Origin: Ruminococcaceae bacterium UBA3220
GTDB lineage: Bacteria > Bacillota > Clostridia > Oscillospirales > Acutalibacteraceae
DNA length: 17,348 nucleotides
Reading direction: 5' to 3'
NCBI GenBank assembly: GCA_002363095.1
Contig: DEWC01000034.1
Coordinates: 1-17,348 of the forward strand
The number at the start of each line of letters is the position of its first letter. Positions within the stretch are counted from its first letter, which is position 1. The notes below the pieces were generated by a model that was given only the letters and a program-made list of their open reading frames with translations, was not told the origin of the DNA and searched no databases. A program made the translations under genes and the position numbers. Shown here one piece after another: positions 12,920 to 17,348 of the stretch.

Positions 12920-14805
12920 ATTCTTCTGCCGAACTGTTTTTCAAGTTCTTTCCTTGTAAGTTTGAACGCCACCGGTCTTCCGTGCGGACAATACATAATA
13001 TCGTTATCGGACAAAACGGTTTTTGCCAGGGCTTCAAGCTCTTTTTCGGTTGTATATTTTCCGCCCTTTATCGCCGCCTTGCAGGCAACCGTATAGTAAA
13101 TGCGGTCAAGCCTTTCGCTTTCGGGGGCACCCTTTATTATTAGGTTTTTCGCCGCCTCAACAATCATATCCGAAACATCTTCTCCCGAGAGCATACCGGG
13201 AACGGCGCGCACCAAAACGGTCGAGTTTCCGAAATCCTCCGTTTCAAACCCGGCGTCGGCAAGCAGAGCTTCGTTTGAAATTACGGCGTCATATTCTTCG
13301 CCCGAAAGCCTGACGCTTACAGGAAGGAGCAACTGCTGGCTCTCGGCTCGGGCGGATTTTTTCAGTTTGTTATAATTTATTCTTTCGTGAGCCGCGTGTT
13401 TATCGATAAGATAAAGCGAATCTTCGGTTTCGGCAATAATATAGGTCAAAAACGCCTCGCCGATATACCGAACATCCTCGTTCTCACCCTGCGACGGTTG
13501 AATTTCCGCCGCTTTATCGTCCGCTGTCGCGACTTCCGAAGGGGTATTTTCCGGTTCGGGCGCAGGCACGCCTTGTTCGGCGGTTTTTTGCCCGGCGTTT
13601 AAAAACTCCTTAACATCCTTTCGCTCAAAAAACGGAGTGTTGTCGCTCTTAAAACTGAAACTGTTCGGCGTTTTTGATTCCGGCTTTGAATTTGTTATTC
13701 CGTAAGCCTTTTCCGCGGGGGTGGGAGGTATGTTTGCGACCTGCTGCCTATATTCTTCGGTTGTCATTCTGCCGAAATAAGCGGGTTGTTTATTCAGGAT
13801 GATTTCAGGCCTTGTGTCACCTGTCGCAATTGCGTTTTTTACCGATACATAGACCGCGTCGAATATTCGCTTTTCGTCGGCAAATCTCACCTGCGTTTTC
13901 GCGGGATGAACATTTACATCTACCGTTTCCGGCAAGAGTTCCAAACAAACAATAAAGGCGGGGAACCTGCCTATCATTGCGCTGTTTTTATATGCCTGCT
14001 CTACCGCCGCGGTAACGGTGTTTGACTGAACATATCTTCCGTTTAAGAAGACATATTGCACCGACCTTGATTTACGGCAGAACGCGGGCTTGCAAACAAA
14101 TCCCGACACCTTTACCGTCCCCTCCTGCCCGGCGAGCGGAATAAGGGTTGAAGCGGTTTCCCTTCCGAGAACGCTGTAAACTGCCGAATAAAGTTTTCCG
14201 TCTCCCGGCGTTGTGAGGACGGTTTTTTCGTCCCTTATGAACTTAAAAGAAATTTCGGGATGAGATATCGCTATCCTCTCGAACACGGCGGCAACCGAGT
14301 TGCCTTCGGTAATGTCCCTTTTTAAAAACTTCATTCTCGCAGGCGTGTTATAGAACAAATCCTTGACGACAACGGTCGTGCCGTCGGGACAACCGCTTTC
14401 CTCATAAATCTTTTGTTCTCCGCCCTCTATAATATAGCGGGTTCCGAAAACATCGCCCGCCTGTTTTGTGAACATCTCGGTTTTTGATACAACCGCCGTT
14501 GCGGCAAGGGCTTCGCCCCTGAATCCGAGCGAGGATATTCTGTCAAGGTCGCCCGCCGACTTTATTTTACTTGTCGCATGGCGCAAAAATGCCGTCGGAA
14601 CATCCGCGTATGCTATTCCGCACCCGTCGTCGGTAACACGAATATACAAAATCCCTCCGCGTTTTATTTCAAGCGTGATATGTTTTGCGCCTGCGTCTAT
14701 CGAATTTTCAACAAGTTCTTTAACCACCGAGGCAGGTCTTTCAACGACCTCACCCGCGGCAATAAGCTCCGATATTTCTTTCGGCAACAGATTTATTTTC
14801 GGCAT
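12916..14805 (-). CDS. mutL: DNA mismatch repair protein MutL
   Basis: A 629-residue protein of usual MutL length. The N-terminal GHKL ATPase shows E33 and N34 in ELVENSIDAGA, VTDDGCGI (57-64) and GFRGEAL (94-100). A low-complexity linker spans about 335-445. The C-terminal domain has DKHAAHERINYN (468-479), the beta-clamp site QQLLLP (490-495), ACKAAIK (574-580) and CPHGRP (606-611). These are the pieces of the zinc-dependent nicking endonuclease found in MutL of bacteria without MutH. Against the consensus DQHA-x2-E-x4-E, the second residue is K and the last glutamate is N479. MutL is the matchmaker activated by MutS at a mismatch and clamped to PCNA-like beta. It starts 32 bases after mutS and overlaps miaA by four bases. 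Confidence 0.97.
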   Translation of the reverse strand: MPKINLLPKEISELIAAGEVVERPASVVKELVENSIDAGAKHITLEIKRGGILYIRVTDDGCGIAYADVPTAFLRHATSKIKSAGDLDRISSLGFRGEALAATAVVSKTEMFTKQAGDVFGTRYIIEGGEQKIYEESGCPDGTTVVVKDLFYNTPARMKFLKRDITEGNSVAAVFERIAISHPEISFKFIRDEKTVLTTPGDGKLYSAVYSVLGRETASTLIPLAGQEGTVKVSGFVCKPAFCRKSRSVQYVFLNGRYVQSNTVTAAVEQAYKNSAMIGRFPAFIVCLELLPETVDVNVHPAKTQVRFADEKRIFDAVYVSVKNAIATGDTRPEIILNKQPAYFGRMTTEEYRQQVANIPPTPAEKAYGITNSKPESKTPNSFSFKSDNTPFFERKDVKEFLNAGQKTAEQGVPAPEPENTPSEVATADDKAAEIQPSQGENEDVRYIGEAFLTYIIAETEDSLYLIDKHAAHERINYNKLKKSARAESQQLLLPVSVRLSGEEYDAVISNEALLADAGFETEDFGNSTVLVRAVPGMLSGEDVSDMIVEAAKNLIIKGAPESERLDRIYYTVACKAAIKGGKYTTEKELEALAKTVLSDNDIMYCPHGRPVAFKLTRKELEKQFGRRI

Positions 14806-14837
14806 TTTTTCACCGCCCCTGCTTTATTTTTGTTTTT

Positions 14838-17348
14838 TTATATTGATTTTGCTTTGTTGGTGATATCAAAAAGGATTTCCATCGACTCAATCGGAGTAAG
14901 CGTATTTACATCAAGCGCTTTGAGTTCATTCAGTATATCCTGCGCGCCCTGCATTTCAAGAGGTATCTGCGCCGAATCGCCCGGTCTTTCTTTGTAGGTT
15001 ACGATTCCGTTGGATTCGATATCTTTAAGAATTGCTTTTGCCCTGTCGGTAACCGACTTGGGCACACCGCTTAAAAGGGCGACCTCTATTCCGTAACTGT
15101 CATCGGCGCCGCCCGGCACGATACGGCGAAGGAATATAATCTCGTCTCCGCGCTTCTTTACGGCAATGTTATAATTTTTTAACCCCTTTATTTCGCTTTC
15201 CATGTTAGTAAGTTCGTGATAATGAGTCGCGAAAAGGGATTTCGCTCCTAATTTTCGTTTGTCGACAACATATTCAAGCACGGCTTTGGCTATGCTCATT
15301 CCGTCATAAGTAGAGGTTCCTCTGCCGATTTCGTCTAAAATAAGAAGGCTGTTTTTTGTTGCGTGTTTAAGTATTTCGGCAACCTCGCTCATTTCAACCA
15401 TAAAGGTGGATTGACCCGACGCCAAATCGTCGGACGCGCCCACCCTTGTGAAAACGGCGTCGACTATCCCTATTTCGGCGCTTGTTGCCGGAACAAACGA
15501 ACCTATCTGCGCCATAACGGTAATAAGGGCTACCTGTCTCATATAGGTCGATTTTCCCGCCATATTGGGGCCCGTTATAATCGAGCAACGGTTGTCGTTC
15601 ATATCCATAAGCGTATCGTTGGAAACAAACGGCGTTTTTATGATTTGTTCAACAACGGGATGTCTGCCCGCCTTGATTGAAATTGTGCCGGAGTTATCAA
15701 CGAGCGGTCTTGTATAGTTGTTCTCCGCCGCCGTTTCGGCAAAGGAGCATAAAACATCGAGCCTCGCGATAGCGCCGGCGCTTAAATTAAACCGCGCGGC
15801 TGCTTCGGCAACCTTTTTTCGTATCCCGTCAAAAATTCCGTATTCAAGGGCTACAACCTTGTCTTTCGCCGAAAGGACCTTGTTTTCAAGGTCTTTTAAC
15901 TCCTCGGTTATAAATCTTTCGGCGCCTACAAGGGTTTGCTTTCGTATGTAATCCTCGGGAACCAAATCAAGAAAAGAGTTTGTAACCTCAATATAATATC
16001 CGAAAACCTTGTTGAATCTTACTTTTAGAGTCTTTATTCCGGTTCTTTCTCTTTCTCTCGCCTCTATTTCGGCAAGAAGGTTGCTTCCTCCGTTCAATAT
16101 TTCCCGAAGTTCGTCAACCTCCGCCGAGTATCCGTCGTTTATTATTCCGCCCTCTTTAAGAACAAAGGGCGCGTCCGTTTTTATCGAAGCGTCGATAAGT
16201 TCGGCGATATCGGAGCATTCGTCAATTTCGGAATAAATCTCTTTGAGCATTTTGCCCGACGATTTTGACAACAACTGTTTTATATACGGAAATCTGTGCG
16301 CCGTTGCCGAAAGACTTAATAAATCCTTAGGCGAGGCGGTTCCGTAAAGCGCCTTTGTTATAATTCTTTCGATATCCCTTATTCCCGACATATATTCGGA
16401 AATTTCCATTCGCACCTGAGCGTTTGAACAAAGTTCTTCAACCGCGTTTTGCCGCAGCGATATCTCGGTTATCGAAAGAAGCGGTTTTAAAAGCCACGAA
16501 CGGATAAGGCGTTTGCCCATCGCCGTACGCGTTTTGTCAAGCACCCACAAAAGCGAGCCCTTTTTCGCGCCCGAGCGCATAGTTTCACAAAGTTCAAGAT
16601 TTCTTATCGCCGTCATATCAAGGCGCATATATTTTGCGCCGGTGTAAACCTCCACCGTTTTGAGCGCGGTTTTTTCGCTTTTGCCGTTTTCAAAAAGATA
16701 TTCGATTACGGCGCCGAGGCAGGCTGCGCAAACGCCGTCCTTCGGGATTTTCAGGTTTTCGGGACTTACGACATCAAACGCCTTGCATATAAGCGTGTTC
16801 GCGCGGGTTATATCGAAACTTTCGCCGCCGCGCTCGGTTACCGTTCCCGAAAAAGAGTTTGTTAAAAAGTTTTTGAGGGCGGGAAACGCTGTATAGTCGC
16901 CTATGAGAATTTCACTCGGCGAAAACCTCATTATCTCATCGATAAGCCTTTTTTCGCGGTCGTCTTCGGGGATTTCGGTAACATTTACCTCACCCGTTGA
17001 AGCATCGGCAAAGCAGACGCCGAAACTCGTTTTACCGAGACAAACCGCCGCCAGATAATTGTTTCGCGTTTCGTCAAGCATACCGTCTTCAATAACGGTG
17101 CCGGGCGTAATTACCCTCACAACATCACGCTTGACAAGTTTTTTTGTCTTTGAGGGGTCCTCTGTTTGTTCGCAAACGGCAATTTTATATCCTTTTGCAA
17201 CAAGCCTTGAAATATATGCTTCGCAACTGTGGTAGGGCACTCCGCACATTGGCGCGCGCTCTTTAAGCCCGCAATCCTTCCCGGTCAAAACAAGGTCAAG
17301 TTCTTGCGAAACGGTCTTTGCATCGTCAAAAAACATTTCGTAAAAATC
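14838..17348 (-). CDS. mutS: DNA mismatch repair protein MutS (N-terminus off the right edge)
   Basis: The frame is open to the right edge, giving 836 visible codons; about 35 residues of the mismatch-binding domain lie outside. The first visible residues are DFYEMFFDDA, which includes the F-x-E wedge that intercalates at a mismatch. The connector, core and clamp domains follow, then the ATPase: Walker A GPNMAGKST (about 593-601), signature TFMVEMSE, Walker B LLILDEIGRGTS, and ATHYHEL. The C-terminus ends with the usual short helical dimer/tetramer domain. MutS recognises mispairs and recruits MutL, encoded next. The region before the last domain carries QIPLEM where a QLSLF-like beta-clamp site is expected. 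It is the most upstream gene of the long unit within the window; its promoter is not visible. Confidence 0.98.
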   Translation of the reverse strand, partial: DFYEMFFDDAKTVSQELDLVLTGKDCGLKERAPMCGVPYHSCEAYISRLVAKGYKIAVCEQTEDPSKTKKLVKRDVVRVITPGTVIEDGMLDETRNNYLAAVCLGKTSFGVCFADASTGEVNVTEIPEDDREKRLIDEIMRFSPSEILIGDYTAFPALKNFLTNSFSGTVTERGGESFDITRANTLICKAFDVVSPENLKIPKDGVCAACLGAVIEYLFENGKSEKTALKTVEVYTGAKYMRLDMTAIRNLELCETMRSGAKKGSLLWVLDKTRTAMGKRLIRSWLLKPLLSITEISLRQNAVEELCSNAQVRMEISEYMSGIRDIERIITKALYGTASPKDLLSLSATAHRFPYIKQLLSKSSGKMLKEIYSEIDECSDIAELIDASIKTDAPFVLKEGGIINDGYSAEVDELREILNGGSNLLAEIEARERERTGIKTLKVRFNKVFGYYIEVTNSFLDLVPEDYIRKQTLVGAERFITEELKDLENKVLSAKDKVVALEYGIFDGIRKKVAEAAARFNLSAGAIARLDVLCSFAETAAENNYTRPLVDNSGTISIKAGRHPVVEQIIKTPFVSNDTLMDMNDNRCSIITGPNMAGKSTYMRQVALITVMAQIGSFVPATSAEIGIVDAVFTRVGASDDLASGQSTFMVEMSEVAEILKHATKNSLLILDEIGRGTSTYDGMSIAKAVLEYVVDKRKLGAKSLFATHYHELTNMESEIKGLKNYNIAVKKRGDEIIFLRRIVPGGADDSYGIEVALLSGVPKSVTDRAKAILKDIESNGIVTYKERPGDSAQIPLEMQGAQDILNELKALDVNTLTPIESMEILFDITNKAKSI

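Noticed and set aside
12849..13037. Short minus-strand frame within the 3' end of mutL and start of miaA
   Set aside because: It is out of frame with two conserved genes (CPHGRP of MutL, P-loop of MiaA) and has no features of its own.
1..17348. Search for a defence island, CRISPR array, mobile element or biosynthetic cluster
   Set aside because: Every stretch longer than about 100 bases is accounted for by conserved housekeeping genes on one strand. I saw no direct repeats, transposase, integrase, att-like sites or toxin/antitoxin-like pairs.

Overview
The window is a gene-dense chromosomal segment in which all 19 supported genes lie on the minus strand, so transcription runs from high to low coordinates. 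It looks like a member of the Bacillota, class Clostridia, most likely an Oscillospiraceae/Ruminococcaceae-type gut or rumen bacterium. The evidence is the DivIVA/SepF/YlmH division cluster, an era-yqzL-recO order shared with Bacillus, a split transketolase, strong AGGAGG-type ribosome binding sites, and a base composition that looks by eye to be in the mid-40s percent GC. The family assignment is inference. I see no tRNA, rRNA, CRISPR array, insertion sequence, prophage or other mobile element, and no gene-free stretch longer than about 100 bases.

Unit 1 (17348 down to about 4037) is a chain of 13 genes with gaps of 32 bases or less, many of them overlapping at TGATG, ATGA or GTGA junctions. 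In order of transcription they are mutS (N-terminus off the right edge), mutL, miaA, an HlyD-like membrane protein, yggS/ylmE, sepF, ylmH, divIVA, lspA, a RluD-family pseudouridine synthase, a Cof-type HAD phosphatase, and the N- and C-terminal halves of transketolase. It combines mismatch repair, tRNA modification, the septum/pole module, lipoprotein maturation and the pentose phosphate pathway. Compared with the Bacillus ylm-divIVA-ileS-lspA-ylyB order, ylmD, ylmG and ileS are absent. A ten-pair GC-rich hairpin closes the unit.

Unit 2 (about 4022 down to 1) starts from a candidate extended -10 promoter and contains phoH (GTG start), ybeY, era, a small YqzL-like ORF absent from the usual size range of gene callers, recO, and the first 219 codons of mutS2, which runs off the left edge. 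The theme is RNA/ribosome maturation (PhoH, YbeY, Era) followed by recombination and ribosome/DNA surveillance (RecO, MutS2). A second candidate extended -10 sits exactly on the start codon of the yqzL-like ORF and could give recO-mutS2 their own transcript.

This is mostly conserved housekeeping DNA and I do not see a convincing new defence, mobile or biosynthetic system. The points worth a second look are the small yqzL-like ORF that overlaps recO by 86 bases, the promoter on its start codon, the HlyD-like protein translationally coupled into the division cluster, and residue changes in normally conserved motifs of DivIVA and MutL.
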